64,000 bases of DNA, taken from positions 124,001 to 188,000 of the forward strand of contig JADIIX010000025.1 in assembly GCA_027604505.1 (NCBI GenBank). The letters run 5' to 3'. Positions within the stretch are counted from its first letter, which is position 1. Each line of letters opens with the position of its first letter. Under the pieces are notes generated by a model that saw only the letters and a program-made list of their open reading frames with translations, was not told where the DNA came from and searched no databases. The DNA is from Gonapodya sp. JEL0774. Lineage: Eukaryota > Monoblepharomycota > Monoblepharidomycetes > Monoblepharidales > Gonapodyaceae. Made by a program: the position numbers and the translations under genes. This document shows positions 48,367 through 64,000 of the stretch, piece after piece.

Positions 48367-49297
48367 TTAGATAATTTTTGATTTTACATCTGTCGCATCC
48401 CTCAGCAAGCTCTTTGTGACCGTTTCACTCCAAGGCACCAGTACTGTCCACGACAGAATAAGCATGCTGATAAGAATCACTATGGTAGGTATGGTCGAAA
48501 ATGGTAACCCTCCGAACCACAATGCATCAAGAGCTGAGAAAACCGCGTCAGAGCAACAGATTAGCTCCAGCAAATTACGGTCAACTAACATACCGACTGC
48601 ATAGTTTATCTCCTCGGGATAAAAATCAACAGCAACTGTCGGTACACGAACACCGGTGACCGTGGCATTGATTGCAGCGAGGACTAGTTTACGAGACGGA
48701 TCTAATGTTGACACGTCGATCCCAAGAGAGTCCATCTCCACCGGCTCTGCAATCCGGTAAAAGCATACATCAAAAGCGACAGGAGACTTTCGAGAGCCAA
48801 GTCAATACGAAAGCGGTGATGGGAGAGAGTTGTGATGAACTCACATATGCGGGGTAACTGATTCGAAACTCAAACTGATGATCCGCTTTCAAATTGCCTA
48901 ATACATAGCACCGATATGCAGAATCCGGCGTTGCGTGAATTCGAGGTGATATCTCTTCAAAGAGGAGCCGTTGATAGGGAGGGTGGAGGAATGGCGCGGG
49001 TCCGCAACTTTCATCATAGCGAAGTGAACTGTTTTTCCTGTTACGACGAGATCTCCTCGCGACCTACATATCCTCTTTGCGTGAATCGAGACCACGCATT
49101 CTTAATCGGTGACCCAGGTCACCGCAATGCGACCATCCAGAATCTGATTCAGACACATCTTGAGCGCCGTCCAGCGTTTTGAGGTCTTTCGGAGTAAATG
49201 TAAACTTGAGAACATCACAATTGCTGATGTCGAATCTCGACGCGAGGATGAAAAGAAGAACGATCCATTGACAGAGTTGCATGTGAGGTTCCCTCAT
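48367..49297 (-). CDS. Hypothetical membrane or secreted protein (exon chain incomplete)
   Basis: Minus-strand blocks suggest one small multi-exon gene. The first begins at ATG 49297 with MREPHMQLCQWIVLLFILAS, which looks like a signal peptide, followed by CDVLKFTFTPKDLKTLDGAQ. Another around 49060-48910 reads GDLVVTGKTVHFAMMKVADP and SLKRYHLEF. A third near 48890-48840 reads GNLKADHQFEFRISYPAY and ends at a GTGAGT donor. The last block, from about 48750 to the stop at 48367, contains FSTIPTIVILISMLILSWT, a likely membrane segment near the C-terminus. An N-terminal signal plus a C-terminal anchor suggests a type I membrane protein, perhaps of the ER. No family was recognised and the splice sites between blocks are not settled. 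Confidence 0.4.
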
Positions 49298-49471
49298 TTG
49301 GTTGCACCAGCCGGAAATATTTCCCAAAGCTCCATTCAAGGGTGATATGTATTACTCCGATATCAAGCAATAGCGCTGAATGCTAGAAAGGGCGAACGAA
49401 CGATAACTGTTCTATGTTTTGCACCGCTCATTCGTGTAATTGTCCAACCAATATGAAGGTGAGAAACCCAG

Positions 49472-50988
<1,517 letters not shown>

Positions 50989-51121
50989 TGCGGGTGAAGA
51001 GATTATTTCATTCATTCTGATGTGTAGCTCCCCTCGCTGTGGTCAACCGTCTTTGGTGCCCGGGTCAGTTTGAAGTGTTTTCCCATTCCTCTCTTACCCC
51101 CAACGGCCACTGGTGTAATCA
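50989..51121. promoter_or_regulatory. Bidirectional promoter region, PRMT1 / PRP43
   Basis: Only 133 bases separate the two divergent start codons, so the 5'UTRs and promoters of both genes must share this segment. No individual motif was assigned. Confidence 0.6.
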
Positions 51122-54203
<3,082 letters not shown>

Positions 54204-54394
54204 AGCGCGCAACACTCATTTTTTATCTTTTAGAAGTGCTAGAAAAGTCCAAGTCCCATATTTGGTGTGGTGGTTCGCCGTCCAGTCGCATTCTCAGTGC
54301 ATAGTTACCCTAAACAGCAGATTACAGTAATTCGCCCATTTGGCTTGTTCTTTCCCTCCCGACATATATCAGAAGATCCACATACGCAAGCTTG

Positions 54395-55577
54395 ATGAGC
54401 GAGAGTCCGCGAAGAAATCGACCCGGGAAACGCGCAGAGGTGCGAGGATTTTGTTGAAACAATCGACCGTAATTCAGCACAAAGCAATTGAATGAATTGA
54501 TCCCGGTTACAAAGGATTGGAATGCTTGGACAGTCCCCCCACTCGACCAGATGGACACAACGCTCGCGCTCCAACAGCTGATTCAGTCGCGGGTGCGGGC
54601 GGACCCCACTGATGTTGAAGCCATCCTCACACCACCTGAGACTATCGAAGAGGCCACCTGGCAGTACGAGCAATTGAGGCAGATATGCATGGAGCTCAAT
54701 AGTCTGGTGACTTTGCTAGAGCAAGAATGCACGTACGAAACTTGCCCTGAAATGAAAGCGGACGAATGGCAATATTTGTGCGCCGCACATCCAAGCCCAC
54801 AATCTGTAAGTTAACACTCAGAAGTTGTATATTGAGGCACTTGGATTCGCTGTTGTTGTAGTATGTTGGAAGCACCCTCAAGAACATGTTGTACCCACTG
54901 AACTCAACAATACCAAAGGGCACGTGAGCGGAGTGCAGCAATCAGAAGTCTGGAGACGTGGTAGTTTGCCGGGTGGGGAGAAAATGATGTGTTGTGATTG
55001 AAGAACAGACAGCATGTACTCTTGTGGAGTTTGGACTTGCCTAATCTTTCCACAAAACCGACAGTGTTGTGCCATCGACTACATCGTCCACACTCTTGAC
55101 GGAGCGACGGCTCTCCTGAACTCGCACAGGCACTTTCCCAGCAGGTGAGTGGCTTCATCACAGCTCCTTCTTACTTTCAGGAGGTGGAGTTGCCCGGCCT
55201 CACGAAATTGTCCCTCTGTTTCCTTCGCAATCTACATTGTGGAAATATTCCCCTTCACGTACGGCTTTCATTGCATTGGTTAGAGTGTCAATCCCCGAGC
55301 CATCTATCAAGCAGTTCCAAAACATTGCTCGCCGTCTCTATCGAGTATTCGCACATGCGTGGTTCTCGCACCGAGAAATATTCCTAGAATGCGAGGTACG
55401 TTATAAACATTCTCGATTTCATGAATACCAAGTGTTCTTCCCTGCTCTTTGTGAATTGTTCCTTAGTCTGAGCACCATCTGTACGCCCGTTTCCTCCGCT
55501 TCTCTACCTCTCAGTATAAGCTTGTGCCTGAGCAATTGTCCATCATACCTGCGGATGCGCTGGAGAATCCGCGATGA
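54395..55577 (+). CDS. MOB4: MOB4/phocein-like MOB family protein
   Basis: MOB4 (phocein) is a subunit of the STRIPAK phosphatase-kinase complex. Exons 54395-54439, 54515-54805, 55065-55144, 55284-55395 and 55467-55577 give 212 residues. The first 15-codon exon reads SPRRNRPGKRAE, like the RRNRPGTKA start of animal MOB4, so the ATG at 54395 is preferred. Further matches are LDQMDTTLALQQLIQ, WQYEQLRQICMELNSL, LCAAHPSPQSCCAIDYIVHT, LDGATALLNSHRHFPSRVS and YRVFAHAWFSHREIF. The MOB zinc site appears to be Cys in YETCPEM and CCAIDY, plus His in FAHAWFSH. The HTLDGAxxLLNS signature separates MOB4 from MOB1-3. Confidence 0.93.
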
Positions 55578-55839
55578 ACGGACGAAGCTCCGAGGTGACC
55601 AGTCAGCATAATACTGTGCATGAGCCTGTTTGTGAAATGAATTCAATTGTATTTTGTCATCTATTGTTCGAGAATCGAGTTACATTCATGGGAACAGGAA
55701 AGGATGACCAGTCCTCACTTGGCAGTTGCCCTGTCCACAGTGAGGAATCAATGATGTTCTGTATCACCTTTGATAAGATTTTCGGTCACAGATATCACAC
55801 GCGTTGTAGCGCTCACACTCCGCACTGTGATCTAGAGCT

Positions 55840-57131
55840 ATGGGTTCCACCGTTTCAGACGCTTTCGTTCGCATCATCAAAGCGGAAAAGCTGCGTGTAG
55901 GTGACATCGTGAGGTGAGCACTTTTCACTTCATCGCAGCACGATTATTTCACACTTTGACGATATCTGTTGTTCCATCCGCAGCTCAGATCCTTACGTCA
56001 TTGGAACCTTCGTTTTCCCTGACCGGTCTTTCTCGAATTCCGTCGGCTTTCGGACAAGAACAATTCACAACACACTGACACCTTTTTACGACGATGACAT
56101 CGAGGTTTGGGAATTCGGAAACATCCCACCAAAGTCTGAGCTACGCTTTGTTATTCGAGATCGAGACCAGGGATTGGAAGAAGATGACCTGTTGGGAGAA
56201 TGTGCCGTAACCTTTCCTGTAACCACTGACAACTCCGAGATGACTCTTCCGGTAATTTGGAACGGTGGACAGCGTGGAACGCTCACCGTTCGCATAACGA
56301 CTCGACAATCGAGTGCGATTCGTCAGGGGCCTCCTACTCGCAGAGGCCGGCTACATTATACTCGTTTTGATTCTATTTCGATGGGATTGATCACCGCCTC
56401 GAAGGCTGATTTTGCTACAAATCGGCTAGGGATTGCATTTTCGTTCTGGGAGGTGGAGCTCAACAAAGTCGACGATTTCGATGTTGCATTACGAGTATAT
56501 CCGTGGAACAAGTCCTATCCACCTGGGCAAAAAATCTACGCCGACACCCCCAGCGCAAGGTTGATTCGCGGTATGGTACATAGAGAGCACATCGGTCTCT
56601 ACCATCGTCGTGGCGATCAGCTTTCACAACGTGGCTTGATTGCGAATGGAGATGAATTCCTCCGAATATTCAACTACGGGAAACGGCAGAATATTTCCCG
56701 AGTATTTACCTATGTCGTGGTGGATGCTCCGAACGATGGAGGACCGTTTTTAAGGTTCTCGGAGACAGGATCAAGCTTTACCAAAGACTTTGCTAGCAAA
56801 CATGCGGTTCATGCCAATGCCGCAACAGATGTTCGTGTCGCGGGGGAATTTATTGTGATAGGGGGACAAGATGGCGAGGGATACACTTTGGTTTTAGACA
56901 ATGCCTCCGGTACATTTGGGCCCGACTTGGATGGTGTATTGCGACTGGTGAGGTTCACTTTCGTTGAATATTCCTCTCGTCATCATTCAAAATGCAGTTT
57001 CAACCCGCAAGGCTAAAAACCTTGAAACAAACCTTCCGGGTTTGAAAGTTGCTGCTTACGCGTTTGACGATCCAAACTTAACCGCTATGAAAAAGCCGAT
57101 TGCAGATCAGTCAAATGGTCTGGCCAAATGA
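55840..57131 (+). CDS. C2-domain protein with a conserved-looking second region
   Basis: Exons 55840-55913, 55984-56947 and 57012-57131 join in phase, giving 385 residues. The first about 120 residues form a C2 domain: AFVRIIKAEKLRVGDIV, SDPYVIGTFVF, TRTIHNTLTPFYDDD, IEVWEFGNIPPKSELRFVI and RDRDQGLEEDDLLGECAV. Aspartates in SDPY and RDRDQGLEEDD are placed to bind calcium, so calcium-dependent phospholipid binding is likely. The second region, about residues 150-385, has blocks such as FDVALRVYPWNKSYPPG and VAGEFIVIGGQDGEGYTLVL and was not recognised. There is no clear membrane segment. The intron 2 acceptor at 57011 restores a Lys-rich end. Confidence 0.75.
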
Positions 57132-57725
57132 TTGATTCTCACTTTTATTACCGCTCTCACAATGACTTATTTTATGTAATCACCTGCGAATGTTTGTTCA
57201 TATAGCATCAAGCTGACTCTACCAACCTCGTCATCAAGAATAACAGAGTTACTCCCATAGAAAGAGTGTTATTCTGTCCCTTTGTTGAGCTCCGGTGTTC
57301 ATTAGTTGCTTGGCAACAACCAGTCGGAAAACGGGCGTTGAGACGTTGTTTGAGAAACACGCCCACCAAACCTAAGAGTAGTGTGACTTAGCTAATTTGT
57401 TGATAATTGATCATCTATCATTGTCAGCCAACTACGGTCGAGAATAGATGAGCGACTAGTCCATTCGACGATTCTAATATCCAAGAAGGGATGAATAGGA
57501 TCACTACGATTAGGTGCATGCTCATTGCAAATTTGTAGTTATTAGAAAAGCGAGTCAAATTTTGAATGGTTCGCGTTTTCAGACGAACCTGCACTTCTGG
57601 TAACCCTGACGTGCAAACCCATATTGAGGTGGCAAAGCAACCCGAGTTCCGAGTCACCACTTCGTCACTAATTCATTTCTCGCACACATTAAGCATTCAT
57701 CTCACGAGCTTTCAATTTCAGCACA
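57132..57725. other. Intergenic region upstream of GAPDH, 594 bp
   Basis: This is the 3' flank of the C2 gene and the promoter region of GAPDH. It includes an imperfect 13-bp palindrome at 57305-57317. The last 60 bases before the GAPDH ATG are pyrimidine-rich. No gene was seen. Confidence 0.4.
57305..57317. promoter_or_regulatory. X-box-like palindrome GTTGCTTGGCAAC
   Basis: This near-palindrome fits the RFX-family X-box pattern (GTTGCC, short spacer, GGCAAC) with one mismatch. It lies about 410 bases before the GAPDH ATG. A binding role is inferred from sequence only. Confidence 0.35.
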
Positions 57726-59478
<1,753 letters not shown>

Positions 59479-59740
59479 AGAATTGGAATGTATAATCTCC
59501 TATGTTGTCGCTAGCAAATCAATAGATTGGTATTGTTCCGAATCTGTAGCGAGATGTGTGATTTCTGCACGGACCATGAAGGAGCTGGGAATCGACCACT
59601 TCACCCGTTGCCTAAGGACCACTCATCGATTCAGCATCCCATTTGATCGTGCCATGCATCATTTCTCTCTTTCTTATCTTCAAGACCACGTTCCCCCCCG
59701 ACCACGACAAGCACTGGCTGGCCGACAACGGACTATTGGT

Positions 59741-62673
59741 ATGGAGCCCATTATTTACGGGATTTGTTGCCTAGCCATAACCATCATGCCCGCGTTAGGC
59801 ATGCCAGAGAGTGAGTTTACGGGAGCAGTGGGTTTGCGAGGCATAAGTCTCATGCGGGTGAAGTTTCATGTCCTCTCGATCCGTTCATAAACTCCAGTGC
59901 ATCTTAACCCCCTTACCTCCTCTTACGCGATCGCATCACAAAAGCATCCACTCGACTTTCGACGACTGGAGTGGCTGAGCCAGAGTTCACATGTGTTGGA
60001 GCCAGTCACTCTTCACCTTCATATTGAGGAGCAATCGCGCAACTCGACAAATATACAAACCACGGAAATCGAATCTTCTGAATGGGACTTGACGCTAGAA
60101 CTTGAGCCCAATAAACACCTGCTTGATCGGTTGAATCCAAATCTGAAGCGGGCCCATGCCTTCTCCATTCTCTCTGGAGTCGTACGTGGAATACCTGGAT
60201 CTGTTGCTCGGATTACCAAAGAAGATGACGGAATATTCGAAGGAAGCATTTTTGTTCCTGCGAATAGCTCTCTGCGATATGCGGGGCGATTCTCGAACGA
60301 AAATACAACGTTTTACTTAGAACGAATATTCGGGACCAAACGCATGGCTCTTTACCGCTCAAGTCACATTGAACGCACCACGACTCGAAATACAGGCTCC
60401 TCGATGAAGCGCGATGAAGCGCAAGAAATGTGTGGGTCACTTCGAACGGGACCTATTCGAAAGTCTCAATCCCTGGGAGCATCTTCGGTTATCTCATCTC
60501 CAAGCCTGTCAAAATACTCTTTTATGATCACCCCGAGACCTTCTTGGAGTGGTAGAGACTGTCCGGTCGCTTTAGTTGCGGATGCTTCTTTTCTGTCAAA
60601 ATACGGGGATGGAGCAGCGACAAAAATGCTGGGTGTGCTGAATGACGTGGACGCTATCTATAAGCGAGAATTTAATGGCGAGTACTTATCGAACTATTTG
60701 CATCCGCTGGATATCCGTTGGGACACTGAACCCTGGTTCAAAGTTGGTTTGCCGGTGACTTACCTGGCAATCATCTCCAACAAAACCGACATATCAGGTC
60801 TGGGCACTGCTTCCAACTCGATTTCCAATCTCTTGGACATGTTTTCACTGTCTGTGCGCACTGGGAGCATTCCAAACGCCACCACGCTCTCACAAACAAA
60901 TCCCTGTCTGGTACATCTGTTCACATTCCAAGATTTCTCGCCAACTTTGGGTCTCGCATGGACAGGCACCTCGAGCACAAACGGTGGTGTCTGTGCAACT
61001 TCGGGATATAACACAGGAGTCTCTACAAGCGTTTTGAGGGGGGTGCCCATCAGCAGAGCTGGATGGATTACGACTGTTGCGCATGGTAAGGAATGCGATC
61101 TTTCTTAATTTTAATGCATGTCATTTTTTTTCACCACTGTTCTTACAGAGATTGGGCACGGTTTTGGGAGCGACCATGATGGCGCTCACTCAGCGAAACC
61201 TCCCGGGAATCCCCCAGAATGTGCTCCGAGTGGAGGTAAGAGAACTCAGACAGAATTTGGTACCGCTAATTATAATGGCACCATAATACCCAGCACCCTT
61301 CATCATGTACCCAACTGTTGCGCCATCTCAAAACTCACAAAAGTTCTCAAATTGCTCCAATCTCCTCATCAAATCTTTCCTCAATGACCGAGCCAGCTGC
61401 TTCGTCCCCCAGTACGACAGTGTATCCCTGACTGATGACCTACCCGTCATCGGCTTGGGGAGCCCTCAGTTGGAAGATCAGTGTCAGATGATGTCTTCGG
61501 TTCTACCTGAATCGCCTCCCAACGGATACACAGACTGCCCTCTTTCGTACCTTCCACCAGATTACTTTTGTCGCTTGTCCTGCGTCAACCCTTCTTCGCC
61601 GGAATCTGGTCAATGCCTTACTTGGGTGTTTGGTGTGGCTCAAGTGCCTCTCAATAAGACAGACGGCACTCCTTGTGGTGCTACTAAAAACTCGACGCTC
61701 GTGTGTCTTGGTGGTATATGCCAGAACGATACGAGAAAGAACGTGTGTGATCCCAAGAATCCGTGTTGCGATGCATACGGAGCTTACAAACCAGAAACTC
61801 ACAGGTGCCGGAAAGCACCTCGTGGAAACAACTGCCGCAATGATGACTTTTGTAACGGTCTTGATGATAATTGTGGATTCAACGTGTCCCCTCCTGGCTC
61901 TGTCTGCAATGAAACTGGTGTTTGCGGGTCTGGTTCTTCCTTTGGAGTCTGCCTGTTGGGCGCATCGCCCACTGTTTCTCTGGGAGCGCAAGACATTGAC
62001 ACGAGCGCCAGGACTGTTTCCGGATCATCTTGCGGAAACATCACCTGTTCGAAGTTGGAGTCCTGCATAACAATTTCAACAAAGCAGGAATGCGTTCGAC
62101 TCTCTCCAGGTTCTTGCCGGTACTTGTGCGAATCCGGCAGTGCATTACCAACTCAGACAAATAGCTCTTGCACCTGTTCTTCTATGTGTCTGATCGATCA
62201 CTCATGTTGCTCTGACTATGAATCTTGGTGTATCCCGCAAGCTTCCGCTTTCAAGATTGAACAACAATCCTGGTGGACTACCACCACTATCGCGATCGTC
62301 GTAGGATCTGCAACCGCAGGAGTCTTAGTCTTTGCCATCTTGGCGGCATCATTAATTTTGTGGCGGCAACGTGCAGAATCACTTCCAACTACCAAGCTAG
62401 CACGACGACACAAAATGGTCAGCCCTGTGGTTTGCAGGATATTTTTGAGCATCATTTTGAACACACGATTCTTTGAATCTGCAGGGACCTAGTTCGCAGT
62501 CTGAGAGAAACCCTCCCCTTATTGTGGCGTCCACCACTGCTGAACTCCTCAATGCGTCTCCGGGAACCTCTACTTATATGGGACCGCAGCGTCATAGCTC
62601 CAGCAATCTTGAATCACCGGACAAATCAATTGATATTTTGCAATATCCTGGCGGCCTCGATGAGACTATTTAA
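59741..62673 (+). CDS. ADAM-family membrane metalloprotease
   Basis: This is a type I membrane zinc protease of the ADAM/reprolysin family, expected to shed or process cell-surface proteins. Exons 59741-59810, 59898-61085, 61149-61235, 61294-62417 and 62485-62673 join in phase, giving 885 residues. A signal-like start (IIYGICCLAITIMPALG) is followed by a prodomain of about 180 residues. The catalytic domain begins near PVALVADASFLSKYGDG. The zinc site HEIGHGFGSDHD spans an intron and is followed by the Met-turn MYPTVAP. A Cys-rich disintegrin-like region follows (FCNGLDDNCGF and many CxxxC spacings). The membrane helix is IAIVVGSATAGVLVFAILAA, then a basic stop-transfer region and a Ser/Pro-rich tail. 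All residues needed for catalysis are present. Such genes are known from zoosporic fungi and animals but are scarce in Dikarya. Confidence 0.9.
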
Positions 62674-62973
62674 GTCGATATCAATAATAGCTTGCATATA
62701 ATACAAAGGAATGGTAATGTACTAGATGTTCTTATTAATACTCCTGCAAAGATTGCATAGTTTGCAAATGCATTCACGCGTAGAACCTATAAAAACGAAA
62801 AAAGTGAAGCAAAGAGAGGACAATTCTCATTCGAAAGTCACTCACTTCTTGTTGAGAAGAAAGAGTAAGAGGTTGAGATTAACTTTTGCAACGTCAAACA
62901 GGGTCATAAATTGAACGCCATCATACTATAATGGGATGGTTATAGCACAAAATAATTGCGATGCCGGGTTCTC
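62674..62973. other. Convergent intergenic region, 300 bp
   Basis: This lies between the ADAM stop and the IQGAP-like stop. It is AT-rich and contains no gene. Confidence 0.4.
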
Positions 62974-64000
62974 TCAATTCACCTGATCCTGAAGAAGATC
63001 ATCCAATCGCAGCTCCATCTGCTCAGTCACCTTCACTCCGAGTATTGTTGCATCAACTTTGAACACGCCTGGCTCGTTCGACGCTATGATGAGGGAGACC
63101 TGGCCATATCTGGTGCGAATACAATTGTAAACGTGATCACCCAGATTTGAAACAGAGAGCAGAAACGTACTGTTTAGCTGGGATGCCTTCCAACTCAATG
63201 AGCACGCCTTTCTGCTTCAAATCATCTGCATTATATTTTACCGATCCGAACTGGGGAACAGCACCCTGCCTTTCGAGGTCTCTCAGGTGCCAGAACTGCT
63301 TGGTGAAAAGCTTCGGACGTTTCCCATTCCGCCTAAATCATTCAATGTCACAGACCAACTCAGATGAGCACGAAACGAGAGAGAAGAGCTTACCCCTTTT
63401 TGTTGCTCAGCTGCTTCATGCATGCATTTATGTAGTCCTGGAAGCTCTTGATTTGTTCGCTCAGGAAGTCGCCTTTGGCCTCCAATATTGCCAGCGTCTC
63501 TTTTGCTCGTGTAATCTCCTGTTTTCTTTGCGCCCGCCGGCGATGCTTGTTCAAAATATCCTGATCAAGCAATTACTCTTAACGACGCAAAAATTTCATT
63601 GATTTGACACGAGAAACGTGGTACCTTTGCAATGTCATTAAGAAGCGCCTGATAATTGTCTTCTGCGCTGCATCGTCCCTCATCGGCCAGCTTGAGGATA
63701 TCCTTGAATGTTGCTTCTTTCAAGGCGGCGAAAGTCATACCAGTCATTGCGTCGGTACTTCCGTTCATCGAACCACTTCCATTCACATCGCGAGCTTGAC
63801 TACCCAGAACGTGCTCCTTGCTCATGCTCACGCGAACGATGGCACTGTGACTATTCTTCAAATCTCCACTCCTGTTGTCCCTCATTTCGCTTCCACGACG
63901 ATTTTTGTTGAGGCTGCTCTGCGAAGCTTCGGGTAGATTCTCGACGGATGCTGCCGCCGTGGCATCGCTGGCTTTCCTTCGAGCATCTCTTGCTGTCTCA
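62974..64000 (-). CDS. IQGAP/RasGAP-type protein, C-terminal part (5' truncated)
   Basis: The gene enters from the right edge. Exons 64000-63625, 63560-63394, 63332-63171 and 63109-62974 give the last about 280 residues. The RasGAP_C region is recognisable: AEDNYQALLNDIAKDILNKH, QRKQEITRAKETLAILEAKG, YINACMKQLSNKKG, VKYNADDLKQKGVLIELEG, ASNEPGVFKVDATILGVKV and LDDLLQDQVN before the stop. These correspond to the C-terminal lipid/E-cadherin-binding part of IQGAP (KYTAARLHEKGVLLEI...). IQGAP proteins scaffold actin, Cdc42/Rac and cytokinesis factors. The calponin, IQ and GAP-related domains, if present, lie outside the window, so a plain RasGAP such as Gap1/Sar1 cannot be excluded. Confidence 0.85.

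Noticed and set aside
57424-57660. A 78-residue minus-strand frame upstream of GAPDH.
   Set aside because: It has no family pattern and does not begin with ATG in a convincing context, so it is treated as chance.

Overview
The window reads as nuclear DNA of an intron-rich, early-diverging (probably zoosporic/chytrid-type) fungus. Genes are split by many short GT-AG introns, mostly 55-90 nt. Fungal housekeeping orthologues sit beside families that are scarce in Dikarya: a membrane-anchored ADAM metalloprotease, an ankyrin plus coiled-coil protein, an IQGAP/RasGAP-type protein and a PB1-UBA protein. No prokaryotic operon, CRISPR array, prophage, transposon or RNA gene was recognised. Exon models were built by hand from splice consensus, reading-phase arithmetic and remembered family signatures. 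No search was run, and the species assignment is an inference.

Layout, left half. 1-1408 is the C-terminal part of an Ala-rich protein. RFT1 (1932-3982, +) faces an RPA43-like RNA polymerase I subunit (4064-5835, -). AMP deaminase follows (6239-10707, -, 16 exons). A glutathione transferase (11127-12131, -) and a paralogue (15203-16171, +) flank phosphoglycerate kinase (12544-14945, +). Next come a class I methyltransferase (16523-17600, +), two tandem peroxiredoxin-like genes (17724-19154 and 19318-20517, -), COG8 (20705-22767, -), a CRAL-TRIO protein (23606-24994, +), a Mis14/NSL1-like kinetochore protein (25530-26828, +) and a 1608-residue ankyrin/coiled-coil protein (26942-32283, +).

Layout, right half. 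A PB1-UBA protein (32517-35521, -) is divergent from a CAMK-type kinase (36139-38490, +). A second CRAL-TRIO protein (38830-40740, -) and acetoacetyl-CoA synthetase (40837-43618, -) follow. Then an unresolved gene with a CxxCK...C..CC motif (44026-45668, +), a secreted tocopherol-cyclase-like protein (46217-47670, -) and an unknown membrane protein (48367-49297, -). PRMT1 (49472-50988, -) is head-to-head with PRP43/DHX15 (51122-54203, +). MOB4 (54395-55577, +), a C2-domain protein (55840-57131, +), GAPDH (57726-59478, +), the ADAM protease (59741-62673, +) and the C-terminus of an IQGAP-like protein (62974-64000, -) complete the window.

Functionally these are mostly independent housekeeping genes: glycolysis, purine and ketone-body metabolism, N-glycosylation, Golgi tethering, splicing/ribosome helicase, methylation, STRIPAK/MOB signalling and redox defence. 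No co-ordinated biosynthetic cluster was found. The most unusual features are a 6-nt microexon in PRMT1, a probable GC-AG intron, an apparent one-base frame conflict in a PB1 domain, a lost splice donor in one glutathione transferase, and a 25-nt exact match between an RFT1 exon and a distant intergenic region.
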